The position numbers were made by a program, and so were the translations under genes. Below are positions 34,825 to 50,191 of a stretch of 64,000 nucleotides of DNA, piece by piece. Origin of the DNA: Microbispora bryophytorum. Lineage in GTDB: Bacteria > Actinomycetota > Actinomycetes > Streptosporangiales > Streptosporangiaceae. Position 1 is the stretch's first letter. The number at the start of each line of letters is the position of its first letter. The notes beneath the pieces are model-generated. The model was not told the origin of the DNA. It made no database searches and saw nothing but the letters and a program-made list of their open reading frames with translations. The DNA lies in contig NZ_VIRL01000005.1 of assembly GCF_006874465.1 (NCBI RefSeq), positions 62,001 to 126,000 on the forward strand, given 5' to 3'.

Positions 34825-34965
34825 ACGGGTCAGTGTCCTGACTCCCGGGTCATCGTGTCGCCCGACCTTCCAGCCGTCTCGGCCGTGGTCACCAGCGGGG
34901 ACACTCCCCGGTCACAGTGGCGGGACCGTCCTGGATTCGCACCAGGTTCCTGCACACCGTCGCCT
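34825..34965 (-). ncRNA. Cobalamin riboswitch upstream of cbtBA
   Basis: On the minus strand the conserved core GTGCGAATCCAGGACGGTCC, then the B12 box GCCACTGTGACCGG, and the 3' element with GAGTCAGGACACTGACC are present in this order. It ends about 45 bp before cbtB. Cobalamin would shut down cobalt import. Confidence 0.88.
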
Positions 34966-35038
34966 CTGTCTGTATTTGTCCTCTAGAGCGTGCACCGTCG
35001 GCATAGGTACGTCAAGCCGTGGTCCATACTCGTGACCT

Positions 35039-35797
35039 ATGAAGCGCGTCCTCATCATCGGCATCGGAGCCGGGGACCCAGCCCACCTCACCTTCCAGGC
35101 CGCCGCGGCGATCGCGTCGGCGGACGTGTTCTTCCTGCTCGACAAGGGTGCGGAGAAGGACGGCCTGGTGCGGCTGCGGCGCGAGCTGATCGCGGCCCAC
35201 GCGCGGGAGCCGTACCGGACGGTGGAGGCCCGCGACCCGGAACGCGACCGGACGAGCGGCGCCTACGCGGAGGCGGTGGCCGACTGGCGGGCCCGCCGGG
35301 CCGGCGTCTACGCGCGGCTCATCGCCGACGAGGTGCCCGAGGACGGCGTCGGCGCGTTCCTCGTCTGGGGCGACCCCGCCCTGTACGACAGCACGATCGC
35401 CATCGTCGAGGACGTCCTCGCCAGGGGCGGGGAGCCGTTCGACTACGAGGTGATCCCGGGGATCAGCAGCGTGTCGGCGCTGGCCGCGCGGCACCGCGTC
35501 AGCCTGACCAGGGTCGCCAGGCCGCTGCACATCACGACCGGCCGCCGCCTGCCCGCCGACGTCGAGGCCGCCGACGACCTCGTGGTGATGCTCGACGCGG
35601 GATGCGCGTTCGCCGACCTGCCGGAGGCCGCCGACGCGGACGTCTACTGGGGCGCGTACGTCGGGACCGAGGACGAGATCCTCCTCGCCGGGCCGGTGCG
35701 CGAGGTCGCGGGCGAGATCCGGCGGCTCAGGGCGCAGGCGCGGGAGGCGCACGGCTGGGTCATGGACACCTACCTGCTCAGGAAGCCCGCTCGATGA
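35039..35797 (+). CDS. cobF: Precorrin-6A synthase (deacetylating)
   Basis: A 252-aa SAM-dependent methyltransferase of the tetrapyrrole family that methylates C-1 of precorrin-5 and releases acetate. It begins RVLIIGIGAGDPAHLTFQA and has FLVWGDPALYDSTIAI and EVIPGISSVSALAARH. CobF exists only in the aerobic route. ATG 35039 is in a short intergenic space with a riboswitch on the opposite strand; none is visible in its own leader. Its stop overlaps the cobL ATG (ATGA). Confidence 0.93.
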   Translation: MKRVLIIGIGAGDPAHLTFQAAAAIASADVFFLLDKGAEKDGLVRLRRELIAAHAREPYRTVEARDPERDRTSGAYAEAVADWRARRAGVYARLIADEVPEDGVGAFLVWGDPALYDSTIAIVEDVLARGGEPFDYEVIPGISSVSALAARHRVSLTRVARPLHITTGRRLPADVEAADDLVVMLDAGCAFADLPEAADADVYWGAYVGTEDEILLAGPVREVAGEIRRLRAQAREAHGWVMDTYLLRKPAR

Positions 35798-37014
35798 GGC
35801 CGGTGCCGGTCGTCGGGATCGGCGCGGACGGCTGGGCCGGTCTCACCGACACCGCGCGCGCCGAGCTGGTCGCCGCGGACGTCGTGGTCGGATCGGCCAG
35901 GCAGCTCGCGCTGCTGCCCGCGTCGGTGGCCCCCGAGCGGGTGCCGTACCCGTCGCCGCTGGTCGAAGGGCTGCCGGGGCTGCTCGATGCGCACGCGGGG
36001 CGCGCGGTCGTGGTGCTGGCGAGCGGCGATCCCATGTTCTTCGGGATCGGCGCGACGCTGGCCCGGCTGCTCGGACCCGAGCGGCTGCGCGTGCTGCCGC
36101 ACGTGTCGTCGGTCACGCTCGCCTGCGCGCGGCTCGGCTGGCCCGCCGAGGACGTCGAGACCGTCAGCCTGGTCGGGCGTCCGCTCGCCGCGCTGACCGC
36201 CGCGCTCGCGCCGGGCCGCCGCGTTCTCGTCCTCAGCGCCGACGCGGACACGCCCGCGCGGGTCGCCGCCCTGCTGACCGAACGGGGCTACGGGGCGAGC
36301 CGCGTCACCGTCCTCGGCGATCTCGGCGCGGCGACCGAGTCGCGTCACGACGGCACGGCGGCCGACTGGACGGGCGCAGGGCCGATGCCGGCCCTGAACA
36401 TCGTGGCGGTGACCTGCGCCGACGTCCCGGACGCCGAGCCACCGGGATGGGCGTCCGGGCTCGCGGACGGCGCGTACGAATCGGACGGTCAGCTGACCAA
36501 GCAGGAGGTGCGCGCGGTCACCCTGGCCAAGCTGGCGCCCCTGCCGGGCGAGTTGCTGTGGGACGTGGGCGCGGGTTCGGGAAGCGTGGCCATCGAGTGG
36601 CTGCGCGTCCATCCCTTGTGCCGGGCGGTCGCCGTCGAGCGCGACCCCGTGCGGGCGGACCGCGTCAGGCGCAACGCGGACACGCTGGGCGTGCCGCGCC
36701 TGCGGGTCGTCACCGGGTCCGCGCCGGACGTGCTCCACGGCCTGCCGGCCCCGGCGGCCGTCTTCGTGGGCGGCGGCGTGACGGGGGCCGGCGTGGTCGA
36801 GACCTGCTGGGACGCCCTCGCCCCCGGCGGAAGGCTGGTGGCGAACGCGGTCACCGTGGAGTCGGAGGCGGCTGTCGCCACGTGGCGCGCCCGGCTCGGC
36901 GGGGACCTCGTGCGGGTGTCGGTGCAGCGTGCCTCCCCGGTGGGCGGCTTCACCGGGTGGCGTCCCCTGATGCCGGTGACCATTTGGACGGCGCGGAAGG
37001 AGCGCGAGCAGTGA
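35794..37014 (+). CDS. cobL: Precorrin-6Y C5,15-methyltransferase (decarboxylating), CobL
   Basis: A 406-aa two-domain enzyme. The N-terminal CbiE-like half (VPVVGIGADGWAGLTD, VVLASGDPMFFGIG) methylates C-5, the C-terminal CbiT-like half (TKQEVRAVTLAKL, LLWDVGAGSGSVAIEW, VFVGGGVTGA) methylates C-15 and decarboxylates. Length is that of full CobL. Start overlaps cobF; end overlaps cobM (GTGA). Confidence 0.94.
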   Translation: MRPVPVVGIGADGWAGLTDTARAELVAADVVVGSARQLALLPASVAPERVPYPSPLVEGLPGLLDAHAGRAVVVLASGDPMFFGIGATLARLLGPERLRVLPHVSSVTLACARLGWPAEDVETVSLVGRPLAALTAALAPGRRVLVLSADADTPARVAALLTERGYGASRVTVLGDLGAATESRHDGTAADWTGAGPMPALNIVAVTCADVPDAEPPGWASGLADGAYESDGQLTKQEVRAVTLAKLAPLPGELLWDVGAGSGSVAIEWLRVHPLCRAVAVERDPVRADRVRRNADTLGVPRLRVVTGSAPDVLHGLPAPAAVFVGGGVTGAGVVETCWDALAPGGRLVANAVTVESEAAVATWRARLGGDLVRVSVQRASPVGGFTGWRPLMPVTIWTARKEREQ

Positions 37015-37763
37015 CGGTTCGATTCATCGGTGCGGGACCCGGCGCGGCCGACCTCATCACGGTGCGCGGGCTGCGCGCCCTGCAGGCGGCCCCGGTCTGC
37101 CTGTACGCGGGGTCGCTCGTGCCACGCGACCTGCTCGCCGACTGCCCGCCCGGCGCGCGGCTCGTCGACACCGCCGACCTCACCCTGGACGAGATCATCG
37201 CGGAGATGACTGCGGCGCACGAAGCCGGGCTCGACGTGGCGCGCCTGCACTCGGGCGATCCCTCGCTGTTCAGCGCGGTCGCCGAGCAGATGCGCAGGCT
37301 CGACGCGCACGGTGTGCCGTACGAGGTGGTCCCCGGCGTGCCCGCCTTCGCCGCCGCCGCGGCGGCGCTGGGGCGGGAACTCACGGTGCCCGAGGTGAGC
37401 CAGACGATCATCCTGACCAGGACGTCGGCGCGCGCCACCAAGATGCCGCCCGGCGAGGACCTCGCGACGCTGTCGGCCAGCCGCGCCACGATGGTGCTGC
37501 ACCTCGCCGTGCAGCGGATCGGCGCCGTCGTGGCCGAGCTGCTGCCCGCGTACGGCGCGGACTGCCCGGTGGCGGTCGTCGCGCGGGCGAGCCGGGACGA
37601 CGAGGAGATCATCAGGGGCACCCTGGACGACATCGCCGACCGGGTGGTCGCGGCGGGGATCAAGCGGACCGCCGTCATCGTGGTGGGCCGGGCGCTCGCC
37701 GCGCAGAAGTTCCGCGACAGCCACCTCTACTCGGCCGAGCGGGATCGGGCGTGCTCGTCCTGA
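37011..37763 (+). CDS. cobM: Precorrin-4 C11-methyltransferase
   Basis: A 250-aa tetrapyrrole methylase: VRFIGAGPGAADLITVRGLR, LHSGDPSLFSAVAEQM, VVPGVPAFAAAAAALGRELT and SQTIILTRTSARATKMP identify CobM/CbiF. GTG 37011 overlaps the cobL stop. The gene overlaps the next, cobK, by 13 bp. Confidence 0.95.
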   Translation: MTVRFIGAGPGAADLITVRGLRALQAAPVCLYAGSLVPRDLLADCPPGARLVDTADLTLDEIIAEMTAAHEAGLDVARLHSGDPSLFSAVAEQMRRLDAHGVPYEVVPGVPAFAAAAAALGRELTVPEVSQTIILTRTSARATKMPPGEDLATLSASRATMVLHLAVQRIGAVVAELLPAYGADCPVAVVARASRDDEEIIRGTLDDIADRVVAAGIKRTAVIVVGRALAAQKFRDSHLYSAERDRACSS

Positions 37764-38491
37764 TCCTCGGCGGCACCGCGGAGGCGCGGGCGCTGTCGGC
37801 CGGGCTGGCCGCCCTGCCCGGCCTGCGGGTGGTGTCGTCGCTGGCCGGGCGGGTCGCCGACCCCCGGCTGCCGGTGGGCGAGGTCATATCCGGCGGCTTC
37901 GGCGGCCCGGAGGGGCTCACCCGGTGGCTCGCCGAGCACGCCCCCGGCGCCGTGGTGGACGCCACGCATCCGTTCGCGCGGACGATGAGCGAGTCGGCGG
38001 CGCGCGCGTGCGCGGCGACCGGCGTGCCGCTGCTCGGGCTGCGGCGTCCCGGCTGGCCGCAGGGGCCGGAGGACGCGTGGCTGCGGGTGCCGTCGCTGAA
38101 GGCCGCGGCGGACGCGCTGCCCGGCCTCGGCAGCCGGGTGTTCCTCACCACGGGCCGCCGCAGCCTGCCGGTCTTCGCGCCGGTGACCGGGCTGTGGTTC
38201 CTGGCCAGGTCGGTGGACCCGCCGGAGCCGCCGGTGCCCGCGAACGTCCACGTGATCCTCGATCGGGGGCCCTACACGGTGGCGGGGGAGCGCGCCCTGA
38301 TCGGCGAGCACCGGCTCGACGTGCTGGTCACCAAGGACAGCGGCGGTGAGCTGACCCGCGCCAAGCTGGTCGCGGCGCGCGAGCTCGGGCTGCCGGTCGT
38401 CATGGTGGACCGGCCACCGGCGCCAGGCGGCGTCACCCAGGTGACGGACGTCGCCGACGCCGTCACCTGGGTTCGCGATCACGCGGGATAG
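37751..38491 (+). CDS. cobK: Precorrin-6A reductase
   Basis: A 246-aa NADPH-dependent reductase of precorrin-6A. It starts VLILGGTAEARALSAGL and has VDATHPFARTMSESAARAC and VFLTTGRRSLPVF, typical of CobK/CbiJ. The GTG 37751 start lies inside cobM. The last 13 bp overlap the convergent cobIJ gene. Confidence 0.93.
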   Translation: MLVLILGGTAEARALSAGLAALPGLRVVSSLAGRVADPRLPVGEVISGGFGGPEGLTRWLAEHAPGAVVDATHPFARTMSESAARACAATGVPLLGLRRPGWPQGPEDAWLRVPSLKAAADALPGLGSRVFLTTGRRSLPVFAPVTGLWFLARSVDPPEPPVPANVHVILDRGPYTVAGERALIGEHRLDVLVTKDSGGELTRAKLVAARELGLPVVMVDRPPAPGGVTQVTDVADAVTWVRDHAG

Positions 38492-39975
38492 CGGCGCGGC
38501 GTGTAGACGGTCGCCCGGCCGGCGCGTTCGACGACGCGGGTGGTGGACGAGCCGATGATCAGCAGGCAGCGCATGTCGATCGTGGCCGGGTCGAGGTCGC
38601 CGAGCGTCGTGACCGCGACCGACTCCTGCGCGCCGCCGACATCGCGGCCGACGACCACGGGCGTGGCCGGGTCGCGGTGTTCGAGCAGCAGGTCACGGGC
38701 CGCGGCGACCTGCCAGGTGCGGGTCTTCGACGCCGGGTTGTAGATCGCGAGCACCAGGTCGGCGCGGGCCGCGGCGGAGATCCGGCCCGCGACCACCTCC
38801 CACGGCTTGAGCTGGTCCGACAGCGACAGCACGCAGTAGTCGTGGCCGAGCGGCGCGCCGGCCCGGCTCGCCACCGCCTGCGCGGCGGTCAGACCGGGCA
38901 CCACCCGCACCGGGACGTCCGCGTAACGCGGGTCGGCGGCGGCCTCCAGCACCGCGGCGGCCATCGCGAACACCCCCGGATCGCCCGACGACACGACCGC
39001 CACCCGCGCCCCGGCGACGGCGAGGTCGAGCGCGTGACGCGCGCGTTCGGCCTCGACCCGGTTGTCGGTGCGGTGCCGGTTCTGCCGCGGGTTGGGCGCG
39101 ACGCGGTCCACGTAGGGGCCGTATCCGACCAGGTCGGTGGCCCCGGCGAGGACCTCCTGCGCCTCCGGGGTCAGCCAGGGCCGTCCGGCGGGGCCGAGGC
39201 CGACGACCGCGACCTCGCCGGGACCGGTGCGTTCCGCGGTCTCCGGCACGAACGTGAGCTGGGCCGGGCTCGGGATCAGCGCCAGCGAGAAGTACGGCGC
39301 CTGGCCGGGCTCCACGTCCTTGAGCGGGGCGACGCGCTGGGCGTCGGTGGTGGCGCGTTCGACGTACCAGGCCTCGTCGAGACGGCCCGCCTCGGCGAGG
39401 GCGTCGCGCACCTTCTCGAAGGTGCGGCCCAGCTTGAGCACCGCCGCGGAATCCGCGCCGCGCAGTTTCTCCGCGAGCACGTCGGCGGGCAGGGTCCCGG
39501 GCAGGACCGTCAGCGTCTCGTCGCGTTCGACCAGCGGGCGGCCGAGCACGGCCGACGCGCCCGCGATCGACGTGACGCCGGGGACGACCTCGGCCGGGTA
39601 GCGGTGCGCCAGCCGCTTGTGCATGTGCATGTAGGAGCCGTAGAAGAGCGGGTCGCCCTCGCACAGGACGACGACGTCGCGCCCGGCGTCCAGGTGGGCG
39701 GCCAGCCGGGCCGCGCAGTCGGCGTAGAAGTCGTCGAGCGCGCCCTGGTAGCCGCCGGGGTGGTCGGTCGTCTCGGTCGTCAGGGGATACTGGAGCAGCT
39801 CCTCCACCTGGCCGTCGCGCATGTGGTGGGCGGCGATCGAGCGCGCGATGCTGCGGCCGTGCCGGGCGGCGTGGTAGGCGATCACGTCGGCCGCGCCGAT
39901 CAGGCGGGCGGCCTTGACCGTCATCAGTTCGGGGTCGCCGGGGCCGAGGCCGACGCCGTAGAGGGTACCTGTCAC
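38479..39975 (-). CDS. cobIJ: CobI-CobJ fusion: precorrin-2 C20- and precorrin-3B C17-methyltransferase
   Basis: A 498-aa bifunctional protein. The N-terminal half (LYGVGLGPGDPELMTVKAAR, CEGDPLFYGSYMHMHKRL) is CobI; the C-terminal half from about residue 253 (EVAVVGLGPAGRPWLTPEA, VSSGDPGVFAMAAAVLEA, IYNPASKTRTWQ) is CobJ. This fusion is common in actinomycetes. GTG 39975 is six bp past the cobH stop. It forms an operon with cobG and cobH. Confidence 0.95.
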   Translation of the reverse strand: MTGTLYGVGLGPGDPELMTVKAARLIGAADVIAYHAARHGRSIARSIAAHHMRDGQVEELLQYPLTTETTDHPGGYQGALDDFYADCAARLAAHLDAGRDVVVLCEGDPLFYGSYMHMHKRLAHRYPAEVVPGVTSIAGASAVLGRPLVERDETLTVLPGTLPADVLAEKLRGADSAAVLKLGRTFEKVRDALAEAGRLDEAWYVERATTDAQRVAPLKDVEPGQAPYFSLALIPSPAQLTFVPETAERTGPGEVAVVGLGPAGRPWLTPEAQEVLAGATDLVGYGPYVDRVAPNPRQNRHRTDNRVEAERARHALDLAVAGARVAVVSSGDPGVFAMAAAVLEAAADPRYADVPVRVVPGLTAAQAVASRAGAPLGHDYCVLSLSDQLKPWEVVAGRISAAARADLVLAIYNPASKTRTWQVAAARDLLLEHRDPATPVVVGRDVGGAQESVAVTTLGDLDPATIDMRCLLIIGSSTTRVVERAGRATVYTPRRYPA

Positions 39976-39981
39976 GTCACG

Positions 39982-40608
39982 TCACTCCTGCTCGCTGGCG
40001 ATGGCGTTGATCGCCGCCGCCGTCATGGCACTGCCGCCCCGGCGGCCGTGGACAACCAGAAACTCCAGGCCGGACGCGGCGAGGGCGCGCTTGGACTCGG
40101 CCGCGCCGATGAAGCCGACCGGGACGCCCAGCACGGCGGCGGGCCGTCCCGCGCCCTGCGCGACCAGTTCGAGCAGCCGGAACAGCGCGGTCGGGGCGTT
40201 GCCGACGGCCACGACCGCGCCGTCGAGGCGGTCGAGCCACAGGTCGAGGGCGGCGGCGCTGCGTGTGGTGCCGAGCCGCTCGGCGAGCGCGGGCACCCGG
40301 GGGTCGTTCAGTGTGCAGATGATCTCGTTGGCGGCCGGCAGGCGTTTCCTGGTGACGCCGGAGGCCACCATCTGCGCGTCGCACAGCACGGGCGCGCCCG
40401 CCAGCAGCGCGGCGCGCGCCTTCGCGACCACGGCGGGGGAGTAGCCGAGGTCGGCGACCAGGTCGGTCATGCCGCAGGCGTGGATCATGCGGACCGCGAC
40501 CCTGGCCACGTCGGCGGGCAGGCCCGTCAGGTCGGCCTCGGCCCTGATGGTCGCGAACGACCGCCGGTAGATCTCCGCTCCGTCGCGGACGTAGTCGTGC
40601 TCGGGCAC
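39982..40608 (-). CDS. cobH: Precorrin-8X methylmutase
   Basis: A 208-aa enzyme moving a methyl from C-11 to C-12 to give hydrogenobyrinate. It shows [30 protein letters not shown] with the catalytic His, [17 protein letters not shown] and [16 protein letters not shown]. The start is GTG. It sits 16 bp after cobG. Confidence 0.95.
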   Translation of the reverse strand: MPEHDYVRDGAEIYRRSFATIRAEADLTGLPADVARVAVRMIHACGMTDLVADLGYSPAVVAKARAALLAGAPVLCDAQMVASGVTRKRLPAANEIICTLNDPRVPALAERLGTTRSAAALDLWLDRLDGAVVAVGNAPTALFRLLELVAQGAGRPAAVLGVPVGFIGAAESKRALAASGLEFLVVHGRRGGSAMTAAAINAIASEQE

Positions 40609-40624
40609 GGGTACCCCTGTTCGT

Positions 40625-41737
40625 TCAATGGCTCACGCGGTAGCCGCCGGGCGTGGCGACCACATCGGTGACCCGCCCGCGCGGACGCCCGCAGCGGCGC
40701 TCGCACCCGGCCCAGTGGATCGGGCCGGCGCGAAGCTCGGGCATACCGGTCTCCGCCCAGCGCAGCGCGTCGGCCTGGACGTCGGCCAGGGCCTTCGCGC
40801 AGCCGGGCCGCCCGGTGCAGGCCGACAGCCGGGCGTACGGGGAGGCGGGATCGGTCACCAGACCCGCTCCGGTGAGCGCGGCGGTCACCGGCCCGGCCGC
40901 CTCGGGGGCGAGATCGGGCAGCACGACGGTACGCCACGGCGTCAGCCGCACCTCGGCGGGGGTCAGGTCGGCGAGCAGGCCCGCCTGCGCGGTGGTGAGC
41001 CGGCCGAGCGGCACGATCACGTCGACCGCGATTCGCCCGTCCACCTGCGCGAACACGCCGCCCTTACGCGGTTCGGCGGCCGTCACGGCCACGGGCGCGC
41101 GGCCGGGAAGGCGGGCGGCGATCGTCGCGGGGCCGTCGGGGAGCTCGGCCACCCGCCAGGCGTCCCCGCGTACCGACTGGAAGACCTCGGCGGCGGCGAG
41201 AGCGACGGCGACGGCGTCGCCGGCGGTCACCGAGCCGACCGGCTCGCCCGCGAGCAGGAGTGTCACATCCCCGCCGGGCCGCGCGGCGAGCGTCACGTCC
41301 GCGCCGAGCCCGAGGACGTCGCCGGTGCCGTCGTCGAGCGCGAACAGGAACCGGCCGGGCAGATCGGCCAGCGTGGGACGCCCGCACAGACCCGCGTCCA
41401 GCGCCGCCACCAGCGGCCGGACGTCGAGGACGCTCGTGGCCGACCGGCCGCTGAGGGGTGAGGCGACGATGTTGCGCACGCGTTCGTGGGTCGCCGAGGG
41501 CAGCAGCCCGGCGGCGGCCGTCCGCGCGGCGAACGCGGCCGGGTCGGCCAGCCCGCGCACCTGGACGTTGGCGCGTGAGGTGAGCTCGATGACGCCGTTG
41601 CCCAGCTCTTCCGCGCAGGCGGCCAGCTCGCGCAGCGCGCCGGCGGTCAGCGCGCCGCCGGGCACGCGGACGCGCGCCAGCGCCCCGTCCGCGGCGGCGT
41701 GCACCTGGAGCGCGCCGGGGCAGGCGTCCCGAGCCAC
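40625..41737 (-). CDS. cobG: Precorrin-3B synthase
   Basis: A 370-aa sulfite/nitrite-reductase-like protein with an Fe-S centre: the cysteine motif [13 protein letters not shown] followed by CERRCG is complete. [20 protein letters not shown] is the N-terminal ferredoxin-like half. CobG performs the O2-dependent hydroxylation of the aerobic route. GTG 41737 is chosen to fit the family N-terminus; GTG 41764 is possible. It is divergent from cobN. No riboswitch is seen on its own leader. Confidence 0.9.
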   Translation of the reverse strand: MARDACPGALQVHAAADGALARVRVPGGALTAGALRELAACAEELGNGVIELTSRANVQVRGLADPAAFAARTAAAGLLPSATHERVRNIVASPLSGRSATSVLDVRPLVAALDAGLCGRPTLADLPGRFLFALDDGTGDVLGLGADVTLAARPGGDVTLLLAGEPVGSVTAGDAVAVALAAAEVFQSVRGDAWRVAELPDGPATIAARLPGRAPVAVTAAEPRKGGVFAQVDGRIAVDVIVPLGRLTTAQAGLLADLTPAEVRLTPWRTVVLPDLAPEAAGPVTAALTGAGLVTDPASPYARLSACTGRPGCAKALADVQADALRWAETGMPELRAGPIHWAGCERRCGRPRGRVTDVVATPGGYRVSH

Positions 41738-41807
41738 GCGTCCGGAAATGCCACCTATGACCACAAGCAGGATGCTAACGCCAGTTTTTCGATCAGGCCT
41801 CCGTCCC

Positions 41808-41972
41808 GTAAGGTCTGCGGTGAACGATGGCAAGCGGAGGAAGCCGGTGTGAATCCGGCGCGGTCCCGCCACTGTGACCGGGGAGCGAACCCCACCACAC
41901 GGCCACTGTCGGAAGACGGGAAGGCCGGGGTGAGCGTCGATCCGGGAGCCAGGAGACTCCTGCCGTCGTGCC
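41808..41972 (+). ncRNA. Cobalamin riboswitch upstream of cobN
   Basis: The elements GCCGGTGTGAATCCGGCGCG, GTCCCGCCACTGTGACCGGG (B12 box) and the 3' GGGAGCCAGGAGACTCCTGCC occur in order in the cobN leader, ending 40 bp before the start codon. Confidence 0.93.
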
Positions 41973-42012
41973 GCCACGACCCGGGGCGAGGACCCCGAGG
42001 GAGGACCCTGCC

Positions 42013-45612
<3,600 letters not shown>

Positions 45613-46912
45613 GCCAGCAGCCGCCGCGCGAGCTGTGGCGCGCCCGCCCAGTGCAGGTGCAGGTAGGACGCGGTGAGCCGGGCGTCGCCGGCCCCGTCGG
45701 CCCCGTCCCGCCACCGGAAGACGGGCTGCCCGCCGCCGGTGATCACGGTCCGGTGGAACTCGTGGCCGCGCAGCCGCTCGCCCTGCCGGGTGAGCAGCGT
45801 GTCGCGTACGGCCACGGCGTCGCGGTATCCCAACGTCAGCCGGTCGGTCATCCGCCCCACGCCCGGCACCCGCCCGCACATCGGACGGCCGTCCAGCTCC
45901 TCGCAGAGATAGAGCAGGCCCGCGCACTCGGCCGCCACCGAGCCGGGGAAGGCGGCCACCTCGGCGCGCAGCCGCTCGTTGGCCGACAGCTCCGCCGCGT
46001 ACATCTCGGGGAAACCGCCGCCGACGACCAGCGCGGACGCGCCCTCGGGCAGAGACTCCTCGCGCACCGGATCGAACACGGCGACCTCGGCCCCGGCGGC
46101 GGCCAGCATCTCCACGTGCTCGGCGTAGCCGAACGTGAACGCCGCGCCGCCCGCGACCGCCACCACCCGCCGTTCGCCGGGTTCGCGTCCGTCCGACGGG
46201 TCCCACGGTTGCCCGGTGAGCGGGGACGCCGTCGCGGCGAGGCGTACGAGACCGTCCAGATCGCACGAGTCCGCCACGAGCGCGCCGAGCCGGTCCACCG
46301 CCGACACGGCGGCGGGCAGCCGCTCGGCCGCCGGGACCAGTCCGAGGTGCCGCGACGGCGTCATCACGGCGTCGTCGCGGCGGACCGCACCCAGCACGGG
46401 GACCCCGGTCTCCTCCAGCGCGGCCCGGCACAGCTCCTCGTGGCGCGCCGACCCGAGACGGTTCAGCACCACGCCCGCCACCCGCACCCGCGGGTCGAAC
46501 GTCGCGAACCCGTGCACCAGCGCCGCCACCGACCTGCTCTGCTTCCCGGCGTCCACCACGAGCAGCACGGGCGCGCCGAGCAGCCGCGCCACGTGCGCGG
46601 TCGAGGCGAAGTCGCCCTCGCCGCGCCCGTCGAACAGCCCCATCACGCCCTCGACGACCGCGATGTCACAGCCCGCGGAGCCGTGCAGGAACAGCGGCGT
46701 CACCTGGTCCTCGCCGGTCAGCCAGGGGTCGAGGTTGCGGCCGGGACGCCCGGCGGCCAGCGTGTGATACCCCGGGTCGATGTAGTCGGGGCCCACCTTG
46801 AACGGCGCGACGCGCAGCCCGCGCGCCGCCAGCGCCGCCATCAGCCCGGTGGCCACGGTCGTCTTGCCGCTCCCCGAGGCCGGGGCGGCGACCACGAGAC
46901 GCGGGACGCCGG

Positions 46913-47515
46913 TCACCACTCGATGCCCTTCTGACCCTTCTGCCCGGCGTCCATGGGGTGGCGGACCTTGCCCATCTCCGTGACGAGGTCGGCGGCCTCG
47001 ACGAGCCCCGCCGGGGCGTCGCGGCCGGTGATGACGACATGCTGCGCACCCGGCCGGCCGGCGAGCGCCGAGATCACATCGTCGAGGTCGATCCATCCCC
47101 ACTTGAGCGGGTAGGTGAACTCGTCCAGCACGTAGAAGCGGTAGGTCTCCGCCGCGAGGTCGCGCTTGATCTGCTCCCAGCCCTCACGCGCGTCGGCGGC
47201 GTGGTCGGCCTCGGTGCCCGGCCGCTGGATCCACGACCAGCCCTCGCCCATCTTGTGCCAGGCGACCGTGCCGCCCTCGCCGCTCGCGCCCAGCACGGTC
47301 AGCGCGCGCTCCTCGCCGACCCGCCATTTGGCCGACTTCACGAACTGGAACACGCCGATCGGCCAGCCCTGGTTCCAGGCGCGCAGCGCCATCCCGAACG
47401 CGGCCGTCGACTTGCCCTTCCCCGGGCCCGTGTGGACCATCAGCAGCGGCCTCGTCCGGCGCTGCCGGGTCGTCAGGCCGTCGTCGGGTACGTTCTCCGG
47501 CTTGCCCTGCGGCAT
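46913..47515 (-). CDS. cobO: Cob(I)yrinic acid a,c-diamide adenosyltransferase
   Basis: A 200-aa CobA/CobO-type corrinoid adenosyltransferase. The P-loop is GPGKGKSTAAFGMALRA, followed by QFVKSAKWRVGEE and YVLDEFTYPLKWGW. It transfers the 5'-deoxyadenosyl group from ATP to Co(I). ATG 47515 lies one base past the chelatase stop, so the three genes are tightly packed. Confidence 0.95.
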   Translation of the reverse strand: MPQGKPENVPDDGLTTRQRRTRPLLMVHTGPGKGKSTAAFGMALRAWNQGWPIGVFQFVKSAKWRVGEERALTVLGASGEGGTVAWHKMGEGWSWIQRPGTEADHAADAREGWEQIKRDLAAETYRFYVLDEFTYPLKWGWIDLDDVISALAGRPGAQHVVITGRDAPAGLVEAADLVTEMGKVRHPMDAGQKGQKGIEW

Positions 47516-47516
47516 G

Positions 47517-49633
<2,117 letters not shown>

Positions 49634-49637
<4 letters not shown>

Positions 49638-50191
49638 AGGGTGGCCTTCCGGTTGACGTAGGCGATCCGCCAGCCGCCGTGCCGGGCGGCCAGCTCGGTG
49701 CGGGACAGCGGAGCGATGTCGAAGGACGCGGCTCGCGTCGCGGTCAGGCCGAGCGCGTGCGCGAGCGCGGCCCGGATGGGCCCGGCGTCGCAGACCGCGA
49801 CCACGCGGGCGGCATCCGGCCGTACCGACTCCAGCCACACGGCCACCCGCGCGCCCAGCCCGGCGAGACTCTCCCCGCCGTGCGGGGCGGCGCCGGGGTC
49901 GGTCAGCCAGGCGGCGAGACCCTCGGGCTCGGTCTCCGCGATCTCCGCGAACGGCCTGCCCGCCCACGTGCCGTAGTCGGCCTCGGCGAGCGCGCCGGCC
50001 ACGACCGGCTCCCGCCCGGACGCGGCCCGCGCGGTCGCCACGGCCGCGGGCCAGGGCGCGGCGAAGACCACCGCGTCCTCGGGCAGGGCCGGCGTGGCCG
50101 CCTGCGCCAGCCCCGACGGGTCGGCGTCCTCCGGCGTGGGGAAACAGGCGCGCCGCGTGCCCGGCGTCCCCGCCTGGCGGATGATCAGCAT
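49634..50191 (-). CDS. Histidine-phosphatase-fold protein, catalytic residues lost
   Basis: A 185-aa protein in the position where actinomycete cobalamin operons carry a CobC-like phosphatase (alpha-ribazole phosphatase type). The fold is kept: [33 protein letters not shown], and the C-terminal APLSRTEL. But the RHG motif at residues 5-7 reads RQA (Gln in place of the phospho-accepting His), the second His segment at 133-137 reads VCDAG with Asp in place of His, and the RAxQT-type Arg is missing ([10 protein letters not shown]). It should be inactive as a phosphatase and may be a structural or ligand-binding protein. It overlaps both neighbours. Confidence 0.85.
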